Below, one piece after another: positions 23,721-35,365 of a stretch of DNA of 64,000 nt (the first letter of the stretch is position 1; the number at the start of each line of letters is the position of its first letter). Made by a program: the position numbers and the translations under genes. The notes under the pieces were generated by a model that had not been told where the DNA came from, did not search any database, and was given only the letters and a program-made list of their open reading frames with translations. This DNA comes from Gigaspora margarita (taxonomy: Eukaryota > Glomeromycota > Glomeromycetes > Diversisporales > Gigasporaceae), in NCBI GenBank assembly GCA_009809945.1, contig WTPW01000622.1, positions 62,001 through 126,000 on the forward strand, given 5' to 3'.

Positions 23721-25705
23721 TATGGGGTGAATCGTACGTTTAACAGTTTATATACAAAAATATAGGTTTTATATTATAAAGCAACTCGCAAGAGGCATGA
23801 CATTGGTATTTGTTATTAATTTTATTTATTAAAGAGTTTATCAAAGGAATTTTTTTAAATATTATTATTAATTAAAGGTTGGAATTCTGTAGGATATCCT
23901 TTTACATGATGAAATCCCAGTGCTTTTATAACTTAAAGAATTCATGGAACTTAGGAGTGATTAAATTAAAATAGGAGCTTACGATAATAATTACAGCATC
24001 AAAGGTTTTGCTTCACTTATTGTGATATTTTATATTGCAGCCACTTGTAATTATATTTGTCTTTTCTCTCTTCTTCATATGCATATTTGTTCTTCAGATG
24101 TTTGAGTTGTTTGAGTTTTATATTTGTTTGTTTATCTAGTTTGGCTGACAAGCCTTATCTGTAAGTGTAATTGAAAAGATTGAAACTAACAGCCAAAAAC
24201 AAATATTTAGCCTCAATTATAGTGGCATTTACTCCTGCAATCACAAGTTTACTGTGCCCAATTTCATAGATCCATCTTTTGCCCATGATAGTATTTAAAT
24301 TTTATTAATATTTAAGTTTAAAGATTATAAGAGTACTACTAAAAGAAAATCTTGAACTAAAAATAATAATACAATAAAACATTTATATGTTCTTAGGACT
24401 AGATTTTATACCATGTACTTAAATATATTAAAAAAATGTGCATTTATTTGGGAGTAGGGGTTTTTTTGGACTAAACAAAAGAATACTTTTAGTAAGAATA
24501 TGTAATATAAAGAGTGCATATATAGAGGTTAATTATATTTTAAAATATATGAGTAATGCCAAGTGATAACATTGGTTTATCATTGATTATTTAAATAAAT
24601 AAAAATGAAAACTATTTTTCCTTGGCGTCACTCGAATGCATTCTTTTAATGTATGAAAATTTTAGCTATCATTTGATATTTAGACGAGCATATAGTAATT
24701 CATTTTTATTCACTTTTTAATTTAATTTTTTTATTTTATTATTAATATTATTGTTATTATCATTATTATTTTTAAATATTTTGTTTTTGCTTTTTTTTTA
24801 TTAATTAGTAAATGGATACCGACTCTAAAATAACGGTTCATTTCATCAATTCACATTTCACAAATAACACATGTATAAGAAATAATACTGGTTCCTAGTT
24901 CTAACATGTTACTTATCAGAACAGGTAAATCACAGATCAGTTCTAATTTAAAATGGGAAATCCCATAGGTATTGTCACAAATCTCAGTTTGTGACTATGG
25001 CTTGAATTTTAGAATTTTGGCTAAAACCTGTTGAACCCAATTTAGCAATATTTATTTCTTTATTAAAAATTGAGTAGAACCTGTTATTACTTGGTTTAGC
25101 GCATATGATTTACTCTTTTAGTAAAATTAGATAAACGTATCAATGCATTAACACCTTCATGCGTAAGGATAATAATTCTTTAATTATGACTCTAGTACCA
25201 CATTAATGTGGTAGGCTTATGGATTAGTCAGTTCTAGAAACTACTCAGGTATGTTGACACATATACTTAAACACCTATATATATTAATACCTAAATGCAT
25301 TAACGTCCTTATATAATATAAAGTTTCATATATATACAAAGGCCTCATATTTTTCTTTAATAAAGGTAGAGATTCCCCTTTGATTAAAATTTACCCTTAA
25401 TAAAGTAAGTAAGCCAGTGTGGTGCTGAAAAGACCTTTATTTGTATAAAATTTGGGTTTGAATAAATATCTTTCTTACTATTATGCTATCCATCATGATT
25501 ACATAATATACTATTAACCTGTATATCTTAGCAAAACTCTGTCTTTCTAACCTTATTGTTATATTCAAACCCCTTCTTTCCACTTGTAACTATTAGAGTT
25601 AAATCAGATAACTAATAGCTCTCTCCCATCTTAGTAGTTACAGTATAGTTAAAGATTAAATACACAATTAATACTGTAATAATGCAGGTAAAAATTTTGA
25701 TTTAT
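23721..25705. other. Intergenic, no gene seen
   Basis: AT-rich. No frame, RNA gene or clear repeat recognised. Confidence 0.5.
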
Positions 25706-26060
25706 ATTTAAGAACACACAAAGTTAATTTTTCATTTTGCATAACATGGTGTTCCAAAATTCCAGTCGGCGGATCAGATTTTTTTTTTAATCTATTGTAA
25801 ATTTATAAGCTTATGTTCACATATAAGGCCACGCAAAGTTATTTTTAGGCTTGCATAACATGAATAGAAATTTTTGATATTTTTTTCTCGAATCTATCAG
25901 TTAATTCTGAAAAATTAATGTCATCATCGGGTGATACAGAAAAAAAATTAAATAGCAAAAATGGAATAATTGGAACAATTAGATTTTTTTAAAAAAAAAA
26001 TTTTGAAAAATTGGGTCATCGGGTTATACAAAAGAAAAATTAACTTTGCATGGCCTTAGA
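25706..26060. mobile_element. MITE with TAAGGCCAYGCAAAGTTA ends, plus an older partial copy
   Basis: The main copy (about 25825-26060) has TAAGGCCACGCAAAGTTATT on the left and, as reverse complement of the right, TAAGGCCATGCAAAGTTAAT. A third related end (ACACACAAAGTTAATTTTTC) lies in direct orientation at about 25712, a partial older copy. No target duplication could be fixed. Confidence 0.55.
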
Positions 26061-26655
26061 TTGTCTATTCTGAAGACCCTGTTCTAATATTCTGGAAATG
26101 GTTTTGATTGCATAATAGATAGGATGCTTCTAGAACATTTTTAATAAAATCTCGATGGGAAATTTAACTTAAGGCATCGATAGGTCCATGCATTTTCAAG
26201 AACATTTTTTCTTTGTAGATTATTGAACTCTCACATTTTAAAGTTTGCATCAAGTTAATATCTGTGTCATATAAAATTATTATAATTCCGCCTATACATA
26301 ATACACATATTAAAAGTTAATTTTCAGACTGTTCTAATATTTTTAAACTTTTTCAGATGTCTTTTAAACAAATCCTAAATTCCAAAAAGTTATCAATTTT
26401 CAGAAATCAACAAAAATCTAGATTTCTTATTTCTTCAATATTTTTTTGATAAAAATTTTTGTGAACAGTAAAATAATAATATTGTTCTATAGAAGTTGCC
26501 ATCAAATGAAGAATTCGTAGTTGAATAGAAAAGCAATTTTGCTTATAAATAATTGCGATAGTATCCAAAGCCAAGAATAAACATTGCTTAATTAAAATTC
26601 TATGGCATTGTTGGTTAAATATTATGTGATTTGAGTCATGAGACGTGATTCATTG
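26061..26655. other. Intergenic, no gene seen
   Basis: AT-rich sequence without a recognisable feature. Confidence 0.5.
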
Positions 26656-26657
26656 GG

Positions 26658-27166
26658 TGTGCACAGTATACTATATAAATCAAACCTATATGTAGTATCT
26701 TATAAAAATTTATTATAGAATGTTTTTTCAGATAGTGATCGATAGGTAATAATTTTATAATAATTAATACAAATATTTAAACAGATGTAAAGCCCTAATG
26801 GATTATAGTTTTGAATAAAACTTCACAAGACAAGTATTACATCTCTACAAAGTTATTGAGCTATTTCTTTAAAAATGTAACTAAATTTACTCCAAAAAAA
26901 CACATAGCATATTATAGTTTTTCATGCTTAAATAAATGAAATGATTCTATAGCCTTGTTGGTAGAGATGTAATGCTAATCTTTGTAAAAATTTATTCAAA
27001 ATTATCAAATTGTTAAGGCTGTACACCTATTTATAAATTTGTATTAATTATTATAAAATTATTACCTATCGTTCACAATCTGAAAAAATATTTATTAATA
27101 AATTTTATTATATGAACTATATATAGTTTTGATTTACATAGTATACCGCATACTCCAGTAATTTAT
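26658..27166. mobile_element. Palindromic non-autonomous element with arms of about 230 bp
   Basis: Left GTATACTATATAAATCAAAC pairs with right (reverse complement) GTATACTATGTAAATCAAAA. Further in, CGATAGGTAATAATTTTATA and TAATTAATACAAAT are in both arms, with a loop at about 26880-26950. Ends are approximate; no clear target duplication. Confidence 0.65.
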
Positions 27167-27459
27167 GCAATGGGACATATTTTTGGTTAGTCTTAAAATT
27201 ATCTGTCCAAAAATCCCAAAGTAAAACTACCTCTTGTTGATCTTACCAAATACTATAGGCCCTACTCTAACTTTAATAATCAAACTTTGTATTTAAATTC
27301 TAAACTAGAACCAATTAGGGTAGCTGCATAGCACATGACTCCATGCAGGATCAGTATGATCTTATATGGGGTTTTATGCATTAAGCAGTTCTTTATAATT
27401 TTTTTGAAAATTATTTTATTTGATTTTCGAACAGATGTTTATTCGATTGTTATTAGTAA
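27167..27459. other. Short intergenic stretch
   Basis: AT-rich, no feature recognised. Confidence 0.5.
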
Positions 27460-30400
27460 TAAGGCTAATTATATAGCAAAAAGACTCTCATAAGAAATTC
27501 TGTAATACCAGCTATTTTGGTGACCACTGTGTGGTTGAATTAGTTTGCATCCAGAATGGTTTTGATTTCTGAAAGATTAAGGTTGAATGAATTTGTAGTA
27601 ATATTATTATTTCTTTTGCAAAGAATTCTGTTGCAAGATCTACTTGCTATTTTGGTAATTATAGTCATTATTTAGATTGTGTTAGCTTACATTGAAATTA
27701 TTGTATTAAAATCATTTGATTTGACTATGAATTACTGTAAAAATTTCATTATTAAAGCATACTATTTGGCTATCACAGAGGTAGTTTGCATTGGCATCGT
27801 CTTATATTTTCTATTTGGTTTAATTAGTTTGCTCTGAATTATGTCATAAGCCACTGTTAAACTATTCTGGTAATAAAATTCTGTAATGCTTACTAGCTAT
27901 TCTGGTAATCACCGTATGGTTAAGTTAGTTTGCATTCAGAACTGTTTTGATTTTTGTGAGGTTTAAGCTTAAATTAGTTTGCATTAAAGATATTACTTCT
28001 TTTGCTAAGAATTCTGTTGCAAGGTCTACTTGCTATTTTGGTATTACAGTACCTTATTTAGATTTAGTTTGTATTGAAATTATAGTATTATAATTATTTG
28101 ATTTCTACTATGAATTACTGTAAAAAATCAGTTATCAAACCATATATTTTCTATACAGTTGAGTTAGTTTGCTTTGGAATTATACCATAAACCACTGTTA
28201 AACTATTTTGGTAATGAAAATTCTGTATACTTACCAGCTATTTTGGTAACCACCATGTGGTTAAGTTAGTTTGCATACAGATGTCTTGATTTTTGTGAGA
28301 TTAAGTTCTGAATTAGTTGCATTAAAGTTATTACTTCTTTTCAAAAAATTCTGTTGCAAGGTCTACTTGCTATTTTGGTAATTATAGTACCTTATTTAGA
28401 TTGAGTTAGTTGATTTCTACTATGAATTACTATAAAAATTCAGTTATCAAAACATACTATTTTGGTTGCACAGTATCGTTTAGAGGTAATTTGTATTAGC
28501 ATTGTCTTATATTTTCTATTTGGTTGAGTTAGTTTGTTTTGGAATTATACCACGAACTATTGTTAACCTATTCTGGTAATGAAAATTCTGTAATGCTTAC
28601 CAACTATTTTGTGTGACCACTGTGATGGTTGGGTTGAATTTTGTAAGGTTAAGTTTTGAATTAGTTTGCATTAAAGTTATTACTTTTTTTGCGAAAGATT
28701 CTGTTGCAAGACCTACTTGCTATTTTGGTAATTACAGTACCTTATTTTGATTGAGTTAGTTTGCATTGAAATTATTGTTTAAAATCATTTGATTTCTTTC
28801 ACGAATTATTGTAAAAATTCAGTTATCAAAACATACTATTTTGGCTACCACGATATCAATTAGTGTTAGTTTGTATCAACATTGTCTTATATTTTCTATT
28901 TGGTTTAGTTTACTTGCTCTGGAATTATACCATGAGCCACTGTTAAATTATTCTGGTAATGAAAATTTTGTAATGTTTACTAGCTACTCTGGTGGCCACC
29001 ATGTCGTTGAGTTAGTTTGTATCCAAAAATTGTCTTAATTTTATGAGATTAAATTTGAATTAGTTTTCATTAAAGTTATTACTTCTTTTGTAAAGAATTT
29101 TGATACAAGGTCTACTCACTATTTTAGCAATTATAGTACCTTATTATTTAGATTGAGTTAGTTTGCATTGCATTAAAATTATTTGATTTCTAGGGAAGAT
29201 TATACAACAGTTAACCCAGTGATGATTATGGATGATCACGGATGATCACCCTCTATATAATCACAAAATAATTATGATTGGCAAAATAATGTAAACAAAT
29301 ATCAGATGACATAGGATCAGAACCACAGAAAAATTTGGATATTGGGTAGTTTCAAGAACTATGAACCCAGTGATATCTTCATGATAATCACTTCACATGA
29401 TTCAAAAAAAGCTAAGTTAGGGTTAGTAGTTAGGGTTAGTATTAGTATTATATTAGATGATAATATAGGCTAGTAAACAAATGATGTAATTGCATGATTT
29501 CACGTGATTAATGATCACTGGGTTCACTATTCCCTAGATATCAAATCACACTATGTGCAACAAGAACGTTTTTGAATATATACATACTGTACAAAATGAT
29601 TTTAGATGAGATGAGTTGGATTTTCTTGCCTGAAATGGGGGTCGTCTAAAGCTTGTACTTTAATATATGAATTTACATATTGCATAAATTGTATTCTTGA
29701 TATCTATATAACCTGCTAACCTTAAATGCATCAAAAATGAACCCTAATGAGGTACAAGGCTTTAGCCATCCCCCCGAAATAGAATTTCCTCAGCGAATAG
29801 AATGCATTATTTTGACCAATAAACTTACTAAGTAATGATATAGAGGGTGACAATTCGAGATAATCACTGGGTTAACTGTTGTAAAAGTGTCCCGATTTCT
29901 ACTACTACTGCAAAAAATTCAGTTATCAAACCATACTATTTTGGCTATCATGGTATCAATTAGAGGTAGTTTGCATTGGCCTTGCCTTATATTTTCTATT
30001 CAGTTGAGTTAGTTTGCTTTGGAATTATGTTATGAGCCACTGTTAAACTATTCTGTAATGCTTACCAGCTATTCTGGTGAGCACCATGTGGTTGAGTTAG
30101 CTTGCATTTGGAATTGTCTTGATTTTTGTGAGATTAAGTTTGAATTAGTTTGCATTGAAGTTGTTACTTCTTTTGCAAAGAACTCTGTTGCAAATGAAGA
30201 CCCGAAGAAAATATTTTTGGTCTTTCTTGTAAGGATTGAGAAATAGACTATTTTGGTAATTACTCTACCTTATTTAGATTGTGTTAATTTGTATTGAAAT
30301 TTTCATATTAAATTATTTGATTTCTACCATGAATTACTGTAAAAAAATTCATCTATCAAAACATATCATCTTGGCTACTGTGGTATCAGTTAGAGGTAGT

Positions 30401-30720
30401 TTGCATTGGATTTGTCTTATTTTTTCTATGCGGTTGAGTTGTTTGTACTGAAATTATGTTGTAGCCATTGTAAAACTATTCTGGTAATAAAGGTTTGTAT
30501 TGGAATTATTGTGAATTATAAAAAATTCTGTTATAAACCTAATTATTGCATAATACATAGTTAAGGTTGGAATTAGCGTTAATTTGTATCTTGAATTACT
30601 GTATTTTGAATTGAAATTATTATAGTTTCTACTGTGAGATACTGCAAAAATTCGATTAAACTTTACTACTTTAGTAATACACAGTATGCGATTCATTAAC
30701 GTATGGTTATGTTATTAAGG
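27460..30720 (-). repeat. Satellite array, same family as 1740-4960 but inverted, about 25-30 copies
   Basis: Units contain GAATTACTGTAAAAATTCAG, CATACTATTTTGGCTACCAC, GGTTGAGTTAGTTTGCATTG and TGGAATTATACCATGAACCA, the reverse complements of the blocks in the left array. The hAT element at 29193-29893 is inserted inside it. Short frames with recurring LVCIQ/VSLH-like peptides are repeat artefacts. Confidence 0.85.
29193..29893. mobile_element. hAT-type element in the satellite array, 8-bp target duplication; nested copy inside
   Basis: The ends are GGGAAGATTATACAACAG and, as reverse complement of the right end, GGGACACTTTTACAACAG, both continuing into TTAACCCAGTGAT. GATTTCTA is directly repeated outside both ends (29185-29192 and 29894-29901). 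Inside, a second pair of related ends (GAACCCAGTGATATC near 29362, ATGATCACTGGGTTCACTAT near 29510) suggests a related element inserted into the first. No transposase. Confidence 0.88.
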
Positions 30721-32189
30721 TTATATGTATCTTAGTTAATCGAACATTCACAAAATACACATAATGGATGAAATTTGATTTTTAAAAAAATCATAGACGA
30801 AATTGATATCCTTGATTTTCGCACTTCAATTTTCATACATTGATTATTAATTTATCGATTACGAATTATGATGATTCTTTACGACAATAGTCATTCATAC
30901 AATATGATATAAAAAATTACATTATAGTAAGACAAGTAGTAGAAAAGATATATTTTTATCATACATGTACTATTTTTAGATACGATCAACAGAAAGTAAC
31001 GTAACTATTTCATCATAGAGGATAATTATATCATTCGACATTAAAATCTTAACTTTTATCCAATAAATAGATAAATGAAAATCATAACCATTAACAAAAA
31101 AGAATTCTCCAAAAATCCACATAAGAGACACTCATAAAGTCGAATCCAATCAGTAATAGAATTGAATTAAGTAATGCACTTTGCATTAAAAATGTGGATT
31201 CATTTAATGAGCAAATTTAAAAAATTAATTTCAAACTATATAAATATATAAGCTAATTATAAAAAAATAATTTTATTCAAAAAAAGTATATTAGCTTTCA
31301 CATCATGCAATGTTTTTTTTTTTTTTTTTTTTGTAAAAAAATAAAGCCAAAAATAAATAAAAAATGACGCAATTCATTTTTTAGCATTTTTATTCTTTAG
31401 ATAATAAATATTCTTACGTAACATTATTCAAATCTCGTTGTCATGCCTACTGTTTTCTAAAGCCTAAATTCTTTGATCAATTTAAACATGCAAAAACTGA
31501 ATTATATAAGCAAATTAAAATTTCATGAAAAATTTATCGGATAATTATCAAAGTTTAATCTTTTACTTTTTACATGCGTTTAAATTGTTTAGGTTAATAA
31601 AAATGATCATAATGCAGTTCTTAGTTTAATATTATAGTAGTTAATTTGTTAAGATAGGAAGATACTCTATAGATGCAGAAATGTGGTTTGCTTTAGATGG
31701 GAAATAGATAAGCACAAGTGACATTATTTCATTAATAATTTATCAGAAAATAGTAATGCATAGTTTGTAGCAAAGGAGTGATGACTGAAAATATTAGTAC
31801 TATCTATTAATCATATAATTTATTAATTTTACTCTTGTATTGAAATTTTTTGGTTGAATTTGGTCAATAAAATAAATATTATATGACCATTTTTGTTAGA
31901 TTAATGCGCGCCTTATAAATTCTGATTTATACACAGATACATAAACACAGTAAAATGAATGATAGGTGTAGAAAAGTTAATTAAAACATCAAATGATCAA
32001 TTAATTTTTAAATTTTTTGCCATCCTATGGTAGTTTATTCTTGTTCCAGAGGAATAGTAAAAAGGGTAATTCAATTCTATCAGGTGTTATAATACTTACA
32101 TGTGGTTTTTGGAATAATTCGAAGTAGCTTACAACATAGTAAAAGAGCAAAAAAAAATAATATAATGATTTAAGGTAACTATGCGGATA
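30721..32189. other. Intergenic, no gene seen
   Basis: AT-rich. A T-run of about 20 at 31312-31332 may be the tail of a leftward retroposon, but nothing recognisable adjoins it. Confidence 0.45.
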
Positions 32190-32194
32190 GTGTT

Positions 32195-32640
32195 CTGACC
32201 CGTCTCAAAAATCCTGACCCAGGTCACCTGCGGGTTGCCCACACGGGTGACCCGTAGTGATGCTTGACGAAATTGATTTTATTAGTAGACGAAATTAAAC
32301 CTGACGAAATGACGAAACTCTTGACGAAATTATTTTGATCTATAACTATTAGTGATGAAATTAATTTTGAATTAGAATATTATTCTAAGGAGTATGCTGT
32401 CTAAGTTTATAGAAAAATTTCTTGGTGTATATATGAAGTTTTGGCACAATTGCAAAATGACGAAACTATTCGTCAATTCAAAAATAATTTCGTCAAGCAT
32501 CTATAGTGACCCAGGTGAGTCCCAATAATAGAAAAATTCTGCTATGGGTCACCCGCGGGTGACCCACTCGGATGACCCAGGTGAGTCCCAATAAAAAAAA
32601 TTCTGCTACAGGTACCCGTGGGTAAATTTGATCTAAACAA
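32195..32640 (+). repeat. Short repeat of CCCAGGTGAGTCCCAATAA type, split by an element
   Basis: GACCCAGGTGAGTCCCAATA followed by AAAAATTCTGCTA.GGGT occurs at 32508-32555 and 32572-32620, with a related piece (GACCCAGGTCACCTGCGGGT) at 32217-32240. The sequence is rich in GGGTGACCC palindromes and much more GC-rich than the flanks. Confidence 0.6.
32259..32505. mobile_element. MITE with GATGCTTGACGAAATT ends
   Basis: GATGCTTGACGAAATT on the left is matched by AATTTCGTCAAGCATC on the right. TA is present at both insertion edges, and removing the insert restores an uninterrupted ACCCG-TA-GTGACCC repeat. This fits a Tc1/mariner-like TA-inserting MITE; the outermost bases are diverged. Confidence 0.6.
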
Positions 32641-34504
32641 TTTATATCAGTTCCAAGATGATATACGCTTTTATTAGTCGTATCAAAAACAAGATTCAAG
32701 TATGTGAAAAGCTCTAATATATAATAACTTACTCTTCTAATAAAACTAATCGTCTGCCACGATTGTCTTGTACATTTTTACTAATTATTTTCATCATGTA
32801 AAATAAGGCATTTCTAAGTACAAAAATTAAGTCTCATGACTATAGAAGAAAATCTCATTTTAGGATAGGATGAAATTCACTAAGTCGATCAAGTCAATTA
32901 ATAAACTTATTATAAAACATTTTTGGGTTTAACTATGATAGTAGTCGTATTTATCGCTTTTGAAAAATGGTTCAAAATTGTTATAAAAAACGAATTGTAT
33001 TACTTTGTTCGTATAAGAATCTATACAAATGAGCAGGCTTGTATTAAAATGTATAATCTATCATCACGTTTTTGATTACCTCAAAAACTAGATCAGTATA
33101 AAGATCTGTAGGTATGACGCAAAATACCCCTATTTTAATTCTGGCCATCTGTACCATATTGATCTTTTGTTATAGTATGGGAAATTATAGCAGATCAATA
33201 TGGTACCGGTATGGTACAGATTTTAGATAATATTATATTGGTACTATATAATTCTGTTACAGTGCTATCTTTACATATAATATTAAAATAGATTTAGTAT
33301 GGATGATCAGATTAGTATGTTATAGAGGTGTAAAATACCCATTTTAAAATCTGTACTATACTGCTTTGGTTTTATATATTAAGCTTTAGTTTTTTAAAAT
33401 TGGTATTTTACACCTAATACCAGACCAATTAGCTCACCCATGCATACTGATTCTAAAAAAAACCCACTAAGTCAAATGTTAGAAAGTTTTTATAATATTT
33501 GGATTTTAACTAATTTTGTATTGGCATATTAGTATAAAATTGCTTAAACCATATACATGCAGCATGCGAGCAATGAAGAATCTGAACACGCGTAAAAGAA
33601 GGAAAAAGCAAAAATATGCAAAAACTAGAAATTAATCATCTAAATCTTCAGTGGAATGTAATTTTACCAGTATGATCACATGGAATGTGCAACATGAAAT
33701 GTGGAGGCATGGTATCGTTCAACTTTTTTGATATCCACTATGCTGATTTTCGCAAAATTCTTTTTTGGTAGGAGTAATGATTTTCATTTATTCGTTTTTG
33801 GAAGGAGTTAAGATTTTTGCATATAACCCACATGTAGATCACAATTTATGACGCAACTGATTATTAATTATATATGATGCAAAAATGACGTTATGATTAA
33901 TGGTATAGAATATTCACTATATAATTTTAATTTACTGAATAAATTTTTTGATCTTCAATACAGTAAAATGAAGCACTTAAGTTCGTGAAACTCAAATCTG
34001 CTCCTAATTGCGGCAATTAGCTAATCTTACTAACTTGTTTAAGTGAAAACAAAATGCATAAAAAAAGTAACCTTGAGTATTACAACTGTTGAACTAAGCT
34101 ATATTGAGCTGTGCTAAACTGAGTACTATCATAGAAAAATCATTATAATAATAAAAAAATTCAATTGCACTTTGCTTATATCCAAAAAACGTAGTTAGAC
34201 CGTGAGAAAATTGAGTGACGATACTATTTAAATCAGTAATTATGTTCATTTGCATGTTAGCTTCGTAATAATTCGTCATAATTCGTAATTGATCTATTTT
34301 TTTATGAATTAATAATCAATTGTCAACTATTTATATTTAAAAAAAATCAACTTTCAATCATTACACACGCTGTATATTTGAAATTTAAACAAATAGATAG
34401 ACTTCCGTTCATTATGCGCATATATGTATCTTCGAAATTTAAACAAATAGACTTCCATTCGTTATGCGCACATATGTATCTTCAAAATTAACTAAGAAAT
34501 GATA
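32641..34504. other. Intergenic with degraded repeats
   Basis: At 33085-33430, related blocks (AAAATACCCCTATTTTAATT and AAAATACCCATTTTAAAATC, ATCAATATGGTACCGGTATG) recur in direct and inverted form, an old repeat. No coding frame. Confidence 0.45.
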
Positions 34505-35080
34505 ACTTTAATAGTATGCGTTAGCGAGTCACATACTGTGCCTCGCCAGAATGGTAAGGATTATAACAGTAACTTATGATAGAAACTATAATAATTTTAA
34601 TGCGAACTAATTCAATCCCACCCACATATGGGCCACCGTCAATCGAAATAAGGCAGATCGATATCTCAAAAAAATCAATACCTTTACTTTCATAGCTCAT
34701 ATCTTGTTGAACATTGAAGCTATCTTGATGATTTAATATTTATTAGAAAGCTTAGATCATACGCTTTCTTTTGACTATTAAGTTATCAAGATAGCTTCAA
34801 TATTCAATGAGATATGAGTGTGAAAGTAAAAGTATTAATTTTTTTTAAAATGTCGATTTGCCTTATTTCTATTGACGGCAGTCCATATTATTATTAATAG
34901 AATAACGAGCAAGCTTTGCATAAGAATTTTTACAGCAATTCTTGATAGAAGCTACAATAATTTTGATACAAACTCAACCTTAAAATGTATTATCTGTTGG
35001 GTAAGTTTGTAACAGAAATTTTTAAAAAATTCATGATAGAAATTATGATACCTTTAATACAAACTAATTTACCTTATGCC
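34505..35080 (+). repeat. Third fragment of the satellite family, about 3 units
   Basis: CACATACTGTGCCTCGCCAG, AACAGTAACTTATGATAGAA and TAATTTTAATGCGAACTAAT match the unit of the 1740-4960 array in the same orientation. The fragment is split by the MITE 34626-34888. Confidence 0.7.
34626..34888. mobile_element. Palindromic MITE inside the satellite fragment
   Basis: The ends ATATGGGCCACCGTCAAT and (reverse complement of the right) ATATGGACTGCCGTCAAT are followed by GAAATAAGGCA in both. Internal arms (TGAAGCTATCTTGAT and ATCAAGATAGCTTCA) pair as well. If ATAT is the duplicated target, the element is 34630-34884. Confidence 0.7.
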
Positions 35081-35239
35081 ATTATCGATATAAGCCACAA
35101 TGGCTTTTCCATAATAAGATGCTACAAACCACTGAGGTTTGTTATAGTACTCTAATGAGTTCAACTCTACTGAATTACTTTATTTTAAGGCAAACTTTGA
35201 GCTCTTATATACTTTCTTTTACAGACTAAAAAACAATTG

Positions 35240-35365
35240 AAAAGAATCTTTTCTTAAAGCTCTTATGAAGCTTTCTATATTAAGAACTTTTAAGTATTTT
35301 CTATACTTAAAACTCTTTAGTACCTTTCAATACTTAAAACTTTTAAGTATCTTTCTATACTTTGA
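35240..35365 (+). repeat. Short AT-rich tandem repeat, unit about 30 bp
   Basis: AAGAACTTTTAAGTATTTTC and variants of ACTTTCTATACTTAAAACT recur about four times. Confidence 0.55.

Noticed and set aside
29410-29450. TTAGGG telomere-like words (also near 41230-41275 and 50475-50500)
   Set aside because: Only a few scattered GTTAGGG words, no tandem array.
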